From: Candidatus Heimdallarchaeota archaeon
GTDB lineage: Archaea > Asgardarchaeota > Heimdallarchaeia > Heimdallarchaeales > Heimdallarchaeaceae
DNA length: 16,164 bases
Assembly (NCBI GenBank): GCA_023135215.1
Contig: JAGLTP010000604.1
Location: 1-16,164, forward strand
Direction: 5' to 3'
Position 1 is the first letter of the stretch. Each line of letters begins with the position of its first letter. Positions 5,981 to 15,120 of the stretch are shown one piece after another. The translations under genes and the position numbers were made by a program. Under the pieces are notes generated by a model. That model worked only from the letters and a program-made list of their open reading frames with translations. It did not search any database and was not told where the DNA came from.

Positions 5981-8686
5981 TTATTTGTTTTGTAATGTAG
6001 CACGTGCTGCAGCAAGTCTAGCTATAGGCACTCTAAATGGACTACAAGAAACGTAATCTAACCCAATTCTGTAACAGAAATCAATAGATTTGGGATCGCC
6101 CCCTTGCTCACCACAAATTCCTAGTTCTAGCTTTGGATTTGCTTCTTTACCTTCATCCACGCATATTTTCATTAATCTTCCAACACCCTCTTCTTCAATA
6201 GAAACAAATGGGTCACTTTCTAAAATACCTTGATCCATGTAGTTTGAAATAAAGGGACCTGCATCATCTCTACTAAAACCAAGAGTCATTTGGTGTAAAT
6301 CATTTGTTCCAAAACTGAAGAATTCAGCCCCATCTTCACCTCCTGCAATTTCCTTGCTAGTTAAAGCTGCGCGAGGTACTTCAATCATTGTCCCAACGAG
6401 ATACTTGAACTGTAGATTCTCTTCATCCATTACTTCTTTTGCTACACGATCAATTATTGTTTTTTGATTCTGATATTCCTTATCAAAACCAACTAAAGGA
6501 ACCATTACTTCAGGGTAAACGTCTTTTCCTTTCTTTAGAATATTAGCGGTTGCTTTGAATATTGCACGAGATTGCATTTCAGTTACAACAGGCATAGTAA
6601 TTCCAAGTCTGCATCCTCTCAAGCCAAGCATTGGATTCTGTTCTTTCATATCTCTTACAATTTCTAGTAGATTATATTGTTCCTTTAATTCGTCATCAGT
6701 TTTTCCTTTCAGTTTATCTTCATAGATTTCAATAAGAAGTTCCTCTTCACTTGGTAGAAACTCATGTAAAGGAGGATCAATCAAACGAATAATAACAGGG
6801 AGACCTTCTGAAACATCAAATATTCCTTCAAAATCTTCTCGTTGGATTGGTTCAAGTTGGTCAACAAAATGCTTGCGTTCATTTTCATCTTTAGCTAAAA
6901 TCATTCCTCTAACTAAATCTAGATTGTCGAAAAACATATGTTCTGTTCTACAGAGACCAATTCCTTTCGCTCCAAAATCTAGAGCTTTTTCAAATTGATC
7001 TGGTTTGTCAGCATTTGCTCTTACACCAATTTTTGCAACATCATCGCACCAGTTTAGTAAAGTAAGCATTGATTCCGGTAATTGTGCAGGCCTTGTTGGA
7101 AGTTTTTCAGCATAAATAGACCCATCATCCCCATCGATTGTTATCCAATCACCTTCTTTAACAGTGATTTCATTTGCATTCATTTCTCGTGTTGCAATAT
7201 CAATGGATATACCACCTTTTTCACTACCAACAATACATGCTTTACCGATTTGGCGGGCTACAATTGCAGCATGACTTGTAAGACCACCTTTCATTGTTAG
7301 TATACCTTTGCTTGCTGCCATCCCATGAAAATCTTCTGGTGTGGTTTCCACCCTAACCAAAATAACATCTTGATTTTTGTTTGCAAACTCTTCTGCTTTA
7401 TCTGCATCAAATATCGCAATACCAGTAGCTGCTGCTGCACCTGCTGCGAGACCTGAACCCAGACGTTTGTTGGCAAGAGATTCTTTTACTTGTTTAATAG
7501 GGGCATTGGGGTTTATTTTTGACCAATCAACTGATGGAAACAGAGCATTTTCAACATCGCTTGGTTCTATTCGAAGAATAGCCTCTTCCTTGTTAATCAA
7601 GCCTTCTTCTACAAGATCATAAGCTATTTGCCCTGCAGCAATCCCTGTTCTTTTACCGTTTCTTGTTTGAAGCATGTAAAGCTTCCCTTGTTGAATTGTA
7701 AATTCCATATCTTGCATATCGCGATATCTTTGCTCTAATAATTCTGATATCTCAGCAAGTTCATCATATAATTTGGGCATACTTTCTTTTAATTTTTCAA
7801 TTGATATTGGAGTTCGAATACCCGCTACAACATCTTCTCCCTGAGCATTTACTAGATATTCACCATATAGATGGTTTTCACCCGTTGATGGATTTCTTGT
7901 AAAAGCTACTCCGGTTGCAGAAGTATCTCCAAGGTTACCATAAACCATTGTCATAACATTAACAGCTGTTCCTAAATCATGCGCAATGTTTTGGTAATTT
8001 CTATAGTCAATTGCCCTTTTAGTATTCCAGCTTCTAAAAACTGCTCGAATTGCGTCATCTAATTGCTGCCTAGGATCTTGTGGAAAATCTTCACCCAAGT
8101 GTTCCTTGTATATTTGTTTGAATTTTTGAATTAGTTCTTTTAAGTTTTCAGCGGGTACATCTGTATCAGATTCTACACTTAGTTTTTCCTTTAATAACTC
8201 AAATTCTTTCTCAAAATATTCTTTACTTACATCTTTTACTACATCAGCATACATGTATATGAATCTTCTATACGAATCGTATGCAAATCTAGAATCATTT
8301 GATGCTCGAGCTAATCCTTCAACTGAAGAATCATTCAAACCTAGATTTAGAACGGTGTCCATCATTCCTGGCATAGAAACAACCGCACCGCTTCTTACTG
8401 AAACTAAAAGTGGGTCATTGTTATCTCCAAGTTTTTTCCCCATGAATTCTTCTAATTCTTGTACTACTTGATCAATTTGTTCTGATAAACCATCAGGATA
8501 AGCTTCATTCTTTTCCAAAAAATGAATACATGCAGTAGTTGAAATCACAAAACCAGGAGGAACTGGTAAGCCTAAACTAATCATTTCAGCAAGATTTGCT
8601 CCTTTACCACCAAGTAAAGGTTTCATATCTGCTTTTCCTTCACTTAAATCCTTACTAAAGAATTTATAGACATATTTTTCTGTCAT
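5981..8686 (-). CDS. ppdK: Pyruvate, phosphate dikinase
   Basis: This 901-aa soluble enzyme interconverts pyruvate, ATP and phosphate with PEP, AMP and pyrophosphate, linking glycolysis and gluconeogenesis. Domains appear in the usual order. The N-terminal ATP-grasp region has LLGGKGANLAEM at residues 23-34 and VRSGAVVSMPGMMDTVLNLG. The swivelling domain has GGLTSHAAIVAR with phosphorylated His472 and the regulatory-type Thr470. The C-terminal TIM barrel has GICGEQGGD with catalytic Cys858 and the hallmark SCSPFRVPIARLAAA ending. Length is normal for the family and nothing is truncated. GICGEQ replaces the GICGEH seen in many bacterial and plant enzymes, a minor change. The start is ATG with an AGGTG site 7 bases upstream. 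It is monocistronic: convergent with the winged-helix gene and divergent from surE. No PDRP regulator gene is in the window. Confidence 0.97.
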   Translation of the reverse strand: MTEKYVYKFFSKDLSEGKADMKPLLGGKGANLAEMISLGLPVPPGFVISTTACIHFLEKNEAYPDGLSEQIDQVVQELEEFMGKKLGDNNDPLLVSVRSGAVVSMPGMMDTVLNLGLNDSSVEGLARASNDSRFAYDSYRRFIYMYADVVKDVSKEYFEKEFELLKEKLSVESDTDVPAENLKELIQKFKQIYKEHLGEDFPQDPRQQLDDAIRAVFRSWNTKRAIDYRNYQNIAHDLGTAVNVMTMVYGNLGDTSATGVAFTRNPSTGENHLYGEYLVNAQGEDVVAGIRTPISIEKLKESMPKLYDELAEISELLEQRYRDMQDMEFTIQQGKLYMLQTRNGKRTGIAAGQIAYDLVEEGLINKEEAILRIEPSDVENALFPSVDWSKINPNAPIKQVKESLANKRLGSGLAAGAAAATGIAIFDADKAEEFANKNQDVILVRVETTPEDFHGMAASKGILTMKGGLTSHAAIVARQIGKACIVGSEKGGISIDIATREMNANEITVKEGDWITIDGDDGSIYAEKLPTRPAQLPESMLTLLNWCDDVAKIGVRANADKPDQFEKALDFGAKGIGLCRTEHMFFDNLDLVRGMILAKDENERKHFVDQLEPIQREDFEGIFDVSEGLPVIIRLIDPPLHEFLPSEEELLIEIYEDKLKGKTDDELKEQYNLLEIVRDMKEQNPMLGLRGCRLGITMPVVTEMQSRAIFKATANILKKGKDVYPEVMVPLVGFDKEYQNQKTIIDRVAKEVMDEENLQFKYLVGTMIEVPRAALTSKEIAGGEDGAEFFSFGTNDLHQMTLGFSRDDAGPFISNYMDQGILESDPFVSIEEEGVGRLMKICVDEGKEANPKLELGICGEQGGDPKSIDFCYRIGLDYVSCSPFRVPIARLAAARATLQNK

Positions 8687-8693
8687 TAATTAA

Positions 8694-8698
8694 CACCT
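8694..8698 (-). promoter_or_regulatory. Shine-Dalgarno site of ppdK
   Basis: On the minus strand AGGTG lies 7 bases before the ATG. Candidate TATA-like stretches for ppdK lie further upstream at 8721-8730 and 8735-8744; the second gives a leader of about 27 bases that includes this site. The TATA choice is uncertain. Confidence 0.6.
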
Positions 8699-8767
8699 AC
8701 AATTCATCCAATTAGAAATGAAATTTTTAAGGTTATGTTTTAACAAAAATTCTTCTCAAAGATAAAG

Positions 8768-8774
8768 TTTAACT
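8768..8774 (+). promoter_or_regulatory. Candidate TATA box of surE
   Basis: TTTAACT is centred 26 bases before the GTG at 8797, so the transcript would be leaderless. It is weaker than the boxes of the YwgA-like and helicase genes. No Shine-Dalgarno is present before the GTG. Confidence 0.4.
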
Positions 8775-8796
8775 AACAGCACAAGTTATCTTCTGT

Positions 8797-9606
8797 GTGA
8801 AGGATAAATTAATTTTATTGACTAATGATGATGGTATTAAATCTCAAGGCCTTTACTCATTAAAGAAGTATCTCAACAAAATTGGTAAAGTAGAGTGTTT
8901 TGCCCCTACTGAACCTAGTTCTGCTGTCTCCAAAGCTCTTACATTTCATAAACCCATTCGTTTTTACTCCTATAATTTTGAAGATGGTACTACTGGGTAC
9001 AGTACCACAGGTTCTCCTGCAGATAATGTTCTTGTAGGTTTCCACGTTTTAAAAAGAAAGCCAGATGTAGTTGTAAGCGGTATTAATTATGGTGATAATT
9101 CATCAATTCACTCGATTCTTACAAGTGGAACATGTGCGGCAGCTTTTGAAGCAGGTTTTAACAAAGTTCCTGCTATTGCATTTTCAGCAGATGTTTCTGA
9201 TGACGCGCAACTAATTGATCAAAGAGGTGTTGATTTTGATCATTTTGCGCGAATCTCAAAGGAAATTGTTGAACTGGTTTTGGAATTAGATTGGCCAAAA
9301 GATTTAGCTTTCCTCAACGTGAATTATCCTACAGAAATCACTGAGGAAACCAAGGTATATGTGACAGTGCCAACAGTGTATAAATACGATAATTACATGG
9401 TCGAAAAGAAGGATCCTAGAAATCTCACATACCTTTGGCTTTGGGGTGAAAGAAAGAAAACGTTTCCTGAGAACACTGATTCTTGGGCAGTTATACATAA
9501 GAAAGGTATTAGCATATCCCCAATTGCATTCAATCTACATGAAAAAACCGATCAATCACTAAAACTAGCTGAAACAGTACAAAAACACATTAAAATAGAC
9601 TTGTAG
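8797..9606 (+). CDS. surE: 5'/3'-nucleotidase SurE
   Basis: The 269-aa protein is a SurE family metal-dependent phosphatase, which removes phosphate from nucleoside monophosphates and sometimes short polyphosphates. The four expected metal ligands are present: Asp11 and Asp12 in LTNDDGI, Ser42 in the PSSAVSKALT loop, and Asn97 in SGINYGDN. The SGTCAAAFEAGFNKVPAIAFS segment is also diagnostic. The usual SG of the serine loop reads SA, a mild departure. The C-terminal 100 residues, which form the arm of the dimer, are less conserved, as is normal. The start is GTG at 8797, which opens with KDKLILLTNDDG, the normal position of the first strand; no Shine-Dalgarno is seen. It is divergent from ppdK with 110 bases between, and the helicase gene follows 57 bases later from its own promoter. 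Confidence 0.94.
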   Translation: MKDKLILLTNDDGIKSQGLYSLKKYLNKIGKVECFAPTEPSSAVSKALTFHKPIRFYSYNFEDGTTGYSTTGSPADNVLVGFHVLKRKPDVVVSGINYGDNSSIHSILTSGTCAAAFEAGFNKVPAIAFSADVSDDAQLIDQRGVDFDHFARISKEIVELVLELDWPKDLAFLNVNYPTEITEETKVYVTVPTVYKYDNYMVEKKDPRNLTYLWLWGERKKTFPENTDSWAVIHKKGISISPIAFNLHEKTDQSLKLAETVQKHIKIDL

Positions 9607-9632
9607 TCCTACGAATACAGGCTTTATACTCC

Positions 9633-9640
9633 TTTATATA
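9633..9640 (+). promoter_or_regulatory. TATA box of the helicase gene
   Basis: TTTATATA is centred 27.5 bases before the TTG at 9664, exactly the geometry of the box at 4952-4961. It supports a separate, leaderless transcript and the TTG start. Confidence 0.65.
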
Positions 9641-9663
9641 CTAATATCCATATAACAAAGTGA

Positions 9664-11061
9664 TTGGTTTTGCCTTTAGAATCTCGTGAATATCAGACCT
9701 TTATCATTCAAGAAATTGCAAAAAAAATAGAGTTAAATCAAAGCGTTATTCTTGAGCTAGATTGTGGGATGGGTAAACGAGTTTTAGTTTACCGTCTTCT
9801 TTCCGAGATTTTTAAAGAACAAAAGGTAGTAGTCTTTCTTCAAACCCATTCATCACTTGAAGAAACTAGTAGCTACCTGGAGAAAGAATATGGTGGAATT
9901 GAGGGATTAGCGACTATAAAGAGTGGTTCAAATTCCAACTATAGAAAGTATATTATTGAAAATAATAGAGTTATTTTAACGCTCCCAATAGTTTTTTCAA
10001 ATACTCTTAAAAAATTCCCTCAACTTGCGGAAGAATTCAATTTAGTAATAATTAATGAAGTTGATCAGATAATAAAACGAATATCTCAGCGTAGAGTTCT
10101 ATGTGTTCCTTGGAATAAACTAATTCAGCAAATGTCTGAATCTCATTTCATTGGAATGAGTGGAACACTTCGTGATGAACACGTAATTCTAGACGAGAAT
10201 CAACTTCATTTAAGAAACGAATTAAAAACCCTAATTGAATTCATTCCTAACAGTTCAGTTATTTCTATTGAAGATTTTCTTGATACTGATTTAGAGGACT
10301 ATATAAAAAACACAGAAGTTCATATACATCCAATCATTGATGAAAAAACAGCAGAAATTATCCAAATACTTACTTCTAAAATAGAAGAAGTCAGAAAAGA
10401 AATAATCCAAGAAGTTTCTGAAACTTCCCCCAAAGATCTTTACCAGCTAAAGAAGAATTTTTTCAATGTTTTACCGATGCTTTCAATTGATACAGATCTT
10501 ATTGAGAAACTTAATCGGTTGTTATTATTGCGGAAGTATGTGTATTCAATGCCTGCTAGCACGTACTATAATTATCTCATTAGATACGGTTTTAGTAAAG
10601 ACGATCTTAGTAATTTACCAAAAAACAGTGGAAAAGAGCTTGAAGCATTAGAGATTGCAAAACAGCATCAAAAAACCACAATTCTTTGTTCATTTCTTTC
10701 AACGGTTAGTTCATTATCAGAATTGATAGAAAAAGAAGGATTTACAGTATTTCAAGTTACTGGGAGAACAAAGAATAAGAATGAAATAATCCAGAATTTC
10801 AAAGATTTTGATGGTAGAACAGCACTCATTCTATCTCCCATAGGTGAAAGGGACTTAGATATTCCACAAACAGATATGATAATTGTTTTTGATTTAGTTA
10901 ACTCACCAAAAACGGTTTATCAGAAATTTAAAAGAAGTAGAGGGGGAAAAGTAGTTTTGTTATTTTATGATAATACACCAGAAAAACAAAAGGTCAAACG
11001 AGTTGTTAGCGAAATCGCCATTCGATATCCCTGGTCAACTATTTTCTATTCGGATACATAA
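9664..11061 (+). CDS. Hef-like superfamily 2 helicase with degenerate motifs
   Basis: The 465-aa product has the layout of a Hef/XPF-type SF2 helicase: an N-terminal REYQ motif (Q-like), two RecA-like domains, and a helical insert at about 190-310 in the position of the Hef insertion. Motif I is DCGMGKR, with Lys38 kept but Arg in place of Thr/Ser. Motif II, normally DEAH or DECH, reads NEVD (131-134), so the first Asp is Asn. Motif III is SGT (166-168). Motif V is SPIGERDLDIPQ, close to Hef. Motif VI reads QKFKRSRGG (420-428) rather than QRRGRTGR. There is no C-terminal nuclease domain. ATP hydrolysis may be weak or lost, so a structural or nucleic-acid-binding role is possible. The start is TTG at 9664, chosen because the TATA box is 27.5 bases upstream; TTG at 9670 is the alternative. 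It ends 105 bases before rpoB, in the place where rpoH is common. Confidence 0.82.
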   Translation: MVLPLESREYQTFIIQEIAKKIELNQSVILELDCGMGKRVLVYRLLSEIFKEQKVVVFLQTHSSLEETSSYLEKEYGGIEGLATIKSGSNSNYRKYIIENNRVILTLPIVFSNTLKKFPQLAEEFNLVIINEVDQIIKRISQRRVLCVPWNKLIQQMSESHFIGMSGTLRDEHVILDENQLHLRNELKTLIEFIPNSSVISIEDFLDTDLEDYIKNTEVHIHPIIDEKTAEIIQILTSKIEEVRKEIIQEVSETSPKDLYQLKKNFFNVLPMLSIDTDLIEKLNRLLLLRKYVYSMPASTYYNYLIRYGFSKDDLSNLPKNSGKELEALEIAKQHQKTTILCSFLSTVSSLSELIEKEGFTVFQVTGRTKNKNEIIQNFKDFDGRTALILSPIGERDLDIPQTDMIIVFDLVNSPKTVYQKFKRSRGGKVVLLFYDNTPEKQKVKRVVSEIAIRYPWSTIFYSDT

Positions 11062-11156
11062 TTTTCAAATCAATTATTTAAGTCTTAATTCATAAGCTTT
11101 TTATTGTATCAAATTTCCACGTATTTGCTAGGACATATCAATTTTTGCTGACCTAT

Positions 11157-11161
11157 AGGTG
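11157..11161 (+). promoter_or_regulatory. Shine-Dalgarno site of rpoB
   Basis: AGGTG lies 5 bases before the ATG at 11167. The 105-base gap before rpoB is AT-rich and includes TATA-like ATTATTTAAG at 11073-11082 and a T-run at 11098-11102 that could end the helicase transcript, so rpoB may have its own promoter. No rpoH fragment is seen there. Confidence 0.6.
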
Positions 11162-11166
11162 TTTAG

Positions 11167-14100
11167 ATGGCTACAAAAAAAAGTAAGACAGATATCAATA
11201 GTCGTTGGATATTAATTAATGCAATGTTTGATGAATTGGGTTTAGTACGACAGCATCTTGATTCTTTTAATGATTTTATTGAAAATGGGTTGCAGTCGGT
11301 TATTGATGAAATCAAAGTTATTGAACCTGAGGATTCGGAATTTTATGTTAAATTAGAAAGAGTTGAGGTTGAAGAACCCACAGTTCGTGAAGCTGATGGT
11401 TCACAAAGTTCTATCTATCCTATGGAGGCTAGAATTAGAAATCTCACATACGCATCTAGATTGAATCTTTTTATGACTCCAATCCGTCGAGGAGCCGAGG
11501 ATGGGGTTGAGATACCTCTAGAAACCATTAATGTTTTTATTGGATACTTACCAATTATGTTAAAATCCAAGAAATGTCAGCTTTACAATCGTTCACCTGA
11601 ATCACTAATAAAACTGGGAGAGGATCCTAAAGATCCAGGGGGGTACTTTTTAGTAAATGGTAGTGAGCGTGTTATCGTAACTCAAGAGGATTTGGCACCC
11701 AATAGAATATTAATTGAAAAACTTAGTAGCAAAGGAAATGTAACTAGTGAAGCAAAGGTTTTCAGCGTAATTCATGGCTTTAGAGCACCAGTTACTGTGG
11801 AACACACAAACGATGGACAATTACGTGTGAGTTTCCCAAGTATGCCAAGAAAAATATCACTCATTCTTCTTATGCGTGCGTTAGGAATTGAGAGAGACGA
11901 TATGATTGCAATGGCCATAAGTCCAACACCAAAGCTTAGGACACGAGTAATGTCCATTCTTATGAGAGAATCCTCTGAAATAGATACAACTGAAGAGGCA
12001 CTTGATTATATAGGTAAAAGAGTAGCTGTTGGACAAACAAAAGAATATCGTATTAATAGAGCAATGCAAGTATTGGATAAATACTTATTGCCACATCTCG
12101 GTAGCGACGAAGAGTCAAGATTGAAAAAAGCATTCTTCTTAGCTCGAATGGCTCAGCGATTGCTAGAATTAGAAGTAGATGTAAGAAATGAGGACGATAA
12201 GGATCATTATGCAAACAAAAGGTTAAAACTAGCAGGTGATCTTCTATTAATGTTATATCGTGTTGCGTTTCATGCACTTTGCCGTGATATAAAATATCAA
12301 TTGGAGAGAGTTACAGTAAGAGGTCGAAGACCAAATCTAAAGACTGCTGTACGAGCTGATCTTATAACAGAAAGGCTTCGACATGCATTAGCTACAGGAA
12401 ATTGGACAGGTGGAAAATCAGGCGTCAGTCAACTACTTGATAGAACAAATTATATGTCAGCATTAAGCCATCTTCGAAGAGTAGTTAGTCCTTTAAGCAG
12501 AAGTCAACCACATTTTGAGGCAAGAGATCTTCACCCCACTCATTTTGGTAAAATTTGTCCTAACGAAACACCAGAAGGTCCTAATTGTGGTTTAGTTAAA
12601 AATTTAGCATTGCAAGCTTATATTAGTGTAGGATTAGACGAAAAAGATATTGAGAAAAAACTAGTAAATGATTTAGGATTAAATAAAATCAAACATAAAG
12701 ATTTGACCGATCCTGGCTCACCTTTAGCAAAAATGGTAGCTGATCCCAGTGTTTGTAAAGTTTTCTTGAATGGTAGTTTTCTCGGTGTCGTTGAAAATGG
12801 TGATGCCTTTCGAAAACAACTTATTGATAAGCGTAAAACTGGAGACATCCACCACGAAGTTAATATTGCTCATTATGATGACACCAATGAACTTTTGGTA
12901 AATTGTGACGCAGGACGAGTACGACGTCCTCTCATTATTATAAAAGACGGAACACTTCAATTAACTAAAGAAATGAATAACTGGATCAAAAGCGGAAAAT
13001 GGTCTTGGTCAGACCTTCTAAGAAATCAAGTAATAGAATATGTTGATGCTGAAGAAGAAGAAAACTTATTCATAGCAATTGATGAAAATAACATTAAAAC
13101 CGATAATTCTCATATGGAAATCACACCAAGTACAATCTTAGGTATCTGTGCTTCTCTAATACCTTACCCAGAGCATAATAGATCAGATCGCAATGTCTAT
13201 GAAGCAGGAATGGCGAAACAAGCTTTAGGTATTTTTTCAGCTAATTTTAGGTATAGGATGGATACTCGTGCCCACATTCTTCATTATCCTCAAAAACCCC
13301 TTGTAAAGACTCATGGGATGGATGCAATTCATTTTGAGAGTCGTCCAGCAGGCCAAAATTTTATTGTAGCAATATTATCTTATGAGGGGTATAACATGGA
13401 AGATGCTTTACTAATCAACAAAGCAGCTATTGAAAGAGGATTAGGGAGAAGCACTTTCTATAGAACATACGATGCAGAGGAGAGAAAATATCCAAACGGT
13501 CAAGAAGACACTTTTGAAATACCAGATGACACCGTGAGAGGATACAAGGATGAATCCCAGTATGTACATCTTGGTGAGGATGGAATTATAGAACCTGAAA
13601 TATCAGTTGATGGAAATAGAGGAGATGTTCTTATCGGCCGTACAAGTCCCCCTAGATTCTTAGAAGAATATACTGAATTTGATGTTCCACCTCAAAATAG
13701 AAGAGAAACAAGTAAAGCAATAAGACACGGAGAAAGAGGAATATCAGATGTAGTTGTTTTGACAGACACTAACGAAGGTAATCGATTAGTTAAAGTTAGG
13801 GTTAGATCTGAACGTGTTCCTGAGATTGGGGATAAGTTCGCATCGCGTCATGGACAGAAAGGAGTTATTGGTTTAATTGTTCCTCAAGAAGATATGCCTT
13901 TTACTGAATCAGGTGTTGTTCCGGATATAATTATAAATCCTCATGCGGTTCCCTCTAGAATGACAATTGGTATGTTAATGGAATTAATTGCAGGGAAAGG
14001 AGCAGCACAAAGGGGTAATGCGTTTTATGGTACCGCTTTCAGCAATACAAAATTATCTGAATTACATCAGGAGCTAAAAAAAGGCGGGTTACATCCACTT

Positions 14101-14565
14101 GGCAGGGAAGTAATGTATGATGGTAAAACAGGAAAACGACTAGAGGGAAGCATCTTTGTAGGGTCGCAGTTTTATCAAAAACTCCATCATTTAGTTCAAG
14201 ACAAGATTCATGCTCGTGCAAGAGGACCCATACAAATGTTAACTAGACAACCCACTGAAGGTAGAGCTAGAGAAGGTGGTTTGAGATTTGGTGAGATGGA
14301 AAGAGATTGCCTTATAGGACATGGTACATCTATTCTTCTCAAAGAAAGATTACTTGACGAATCAGATAAAACTGACGCCCTAATCTGTTCAAAATGTGGA
14401 TTTTTAGCCATGTATGATCGTAACCGCGATCGTTATCATTGTCCAGTTTGTAAAGAAGAAACCCCCGTTTCCAAAGTAATCATAAGTTATGCATTTAAGC
14501 TTCTGTTGCAAGAATTGATGAGTTTGGGTATTGCTCCACATATTGAATTAGAAGATATTGCCTAG
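11167..14565 (+). CDS. rpoB: DNA-directed RNA polymerase subunit B (fused B''-B')
   Basis: The 1132-aa chain is the archaeal homologue of eukaryotic Rpb2 and bacterial beta, forming one side of the polymerase active cleft. It is full-length and unsplit. In order: the N-terminal protrusion with NGSERVIVTQEDLAPNRI; the fork region with LLDRTNYMSALSHLRRV and HFGKICPNETPEGPNCGLV (459-477); GYNMEDAL, whose Glu745-Asp746 correspond to the acidic pair near the catalytic metal; GDKFASRHGQKG (888-899) in the hybrid-binding domain; and a C-terminal clamp zinc site made by Cys1074, Cys1077, Cys1092 and Cys1095. Start is ATG with an AGGTG site. Unusually, rpoA1 does not follow: the next genes are on the opposite strand. 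Only 45 bases separate the two convergent stop codons and no strong T-tract is seen, so read-through and antisense overlap are possible. Confidence 0.98.
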   Translation: MATKKSKTDINSRWILINAMFDELGLVRQHLDSFNDFIENGLQSVIDEIKVIEPEDSEFYVKLERVEVEEPTVREADGSQSSIYPMEARIRNLTYASRLNLFMTPIRRGAEDGVEIPLETINVFIGYLPIMLKSKKCQLYNRSPESLIKLGEDPKDPGGYFLVNGSERVIVTQEDLAPNRILIEKLSSKGNVTSEAKVFSVIHGFRAPVTVEHTNDGQLRVSFPSMPRKISLILLMRALGIERDDMIAMAISPTPKLRTRVMSILMRESSEIDTTEEALDYIGKRVAVGQTKEYRINRAMQVLDKYLLPHLGSDEESRLKKAFFLARMAQRLLELEVDVRNEDDKDHYANKRLKLAGDLLLMLYRVAFHALCRDIKYQLERVTVRGRRPNLKTAVRADLITERLRHALATGNWTGGKSGVSQLLDRTNYMSALSHLRRVVSPLSRSQPHFEARDLHPTHFGKICPNETPEGPNCGLVKNLALQAYISVGLDEKDIEKKLVNDLGLNKIKHKDLTDPGSPLAKMVADPSVCKVFLNGSFLGVVENGDAFRKQLIDKRKTGDIHHEVNIAHYDDTNELLVNCDAGRVRRPLIIIKDGTLQLTKEMNNWIKSGKWSWSDLLRNQVIEYVDAEEEENLFIAIDENNIKTDNSHMEITPSTILGICASLIPYPEHNRSDRNVYEAGMAKQALGIFSANFRYRMDTRAHILHYPQKPLVKTHGMDAIHFESRPAGQNFIVAILSYEGYNMEDALLINKAAIERGLGRSTFYRTYDAEERKYPNGQEDTFEIPDDTVRGYKDESQYVHLGEDGIIEPEISVDGNRGDVLIGRTSPPRFLEEYTEFDVPPQNRRETSKAIRHGERGISDVVVLTDTNEGNRLVKVRVRSERVPEIGDKFASRHGQKGVIGLIVPQEDMPFTESGVVPDIIINPHAVPSRMTIGMLMELIAGKGAAQRGNAFYGTAFSNTKLSELHQELKKGGLHPLGREVMYDGKTGKRLEGSIFVGSQFYQKLHHLVQDKIHARARGPIQMLTRQPTEGRAREGGLRFGEMERDCLIGHGTSILLKERLLDESDKTDALICSKCGFLAMYDRNRDRYHCPVCKEETPVSKVIISYAFKLLLQELMSLGIAPHIELEDIA

Positions 14566-14610
14566 TATATCATCAATATTAGCAAGTGGAATTATCGGAA
14601 AACATACTGT

Positions 14611-15012
14611 TCAGAGTCTACTCTCAAGCAATTTATCATACTCTTTGTCTGTTAATCCTTTTGAATCATGCAGTTCAAATTTTTCTCCTATTATTTTTGC
14701 TAAGAGATGATAACAAAGAGTTTTCTCTTCTCTTCCCAAAACTCTTACCTGAAAATCAGTACACTCACAAAAATTTTCATCTATTATGATATATTTTTTA
14801 CTCTTCCCTTCAACCTCCCATAATACTATATGTTCATCTAAAACCAGTTTGTGCAATTTCTTCTCTTTTAGTATTTTAGCTGCTTTTTCCCCTCTAGAAT
14901 CAAATAGTGATATAATCTCATTTTCCGCAATTTCAGATAGTTCTTCCTCTTTTATTATTAGGGAGAATAATTTGGTCAATTTTTCATTATCGGAAAGAGA
15001 GTTTGTATTCAT
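14611..15012 (-). CDS. SWIM zinc-finger protein
   Basis: This 133-aa protein carries a CxCx15CxH zinc-binding pattern (Cys82, Cys84, Cys100, His102), the signature of SWIM domains. The surrounding sequence fits: strands LVLDEHIVLWEVEG and KKYIIIDEN lead to FCECTDF, then TLCYHLLAKIIG forms the helix after the second half of the finger. The first 50 residues are charged and helical, and the tail is charged. SWIM proteins bind DNA or proteins; small archaeal versions and the eukaryotic Sws1 recombination factor share this pattern, but the role of this one is unknown. It is downstream of nusA on the same strand with a 108-base gap that contains a T-rich stretch and TATA-like sequence at 15041-15050, so it may be transcribed separately. 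Start ATG at 15012 has only a weak AGGT upstream. Confidence 0.83.
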   Translation of the reverse strand: MNTNSLSDNEKLTKLFSLIIKEEELSEIAENEIISLFDSRGEKAAKILKEKKLHKLVLDEHIVLWEVEGKSKKYIIIDENFCECTDFQVRVLGREEKTLCYHLLAKIIGEKFELHDSKGLTDKEYDKLLESRL

Positions 15013-15090
15013 TTAACATAACCTACTTAATTACGTATTTTTAATTTAATATGAACATACTATCAGTTTGTAAATAAAATACTTTCTAGT

Positions 15091-15120
15091 GAATGAAAAC
15101 AAATGGAAAAATGATTGAAA
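15091..15120 (-). terminator. T-rich stretch after nusA
   Basis: Read on the minus strand, the 30 bases after the nusA stop contain T runs of 3, 5, 3 and 4, without a hairpin. This is a plausible archaeal terminator or attenuation point before the SWIM gene. Confidence 0.35.

Noticed and set aside
14586..15016. Two plus-strand open frames (67 and 76 aa) opposite the SWIM gene
   Set aside because: They are rich in Leu, Ser and Phe as expected from antisense of a Lys/Glu-rich gene; the minus-strand frame has the zinc-binding pattern.
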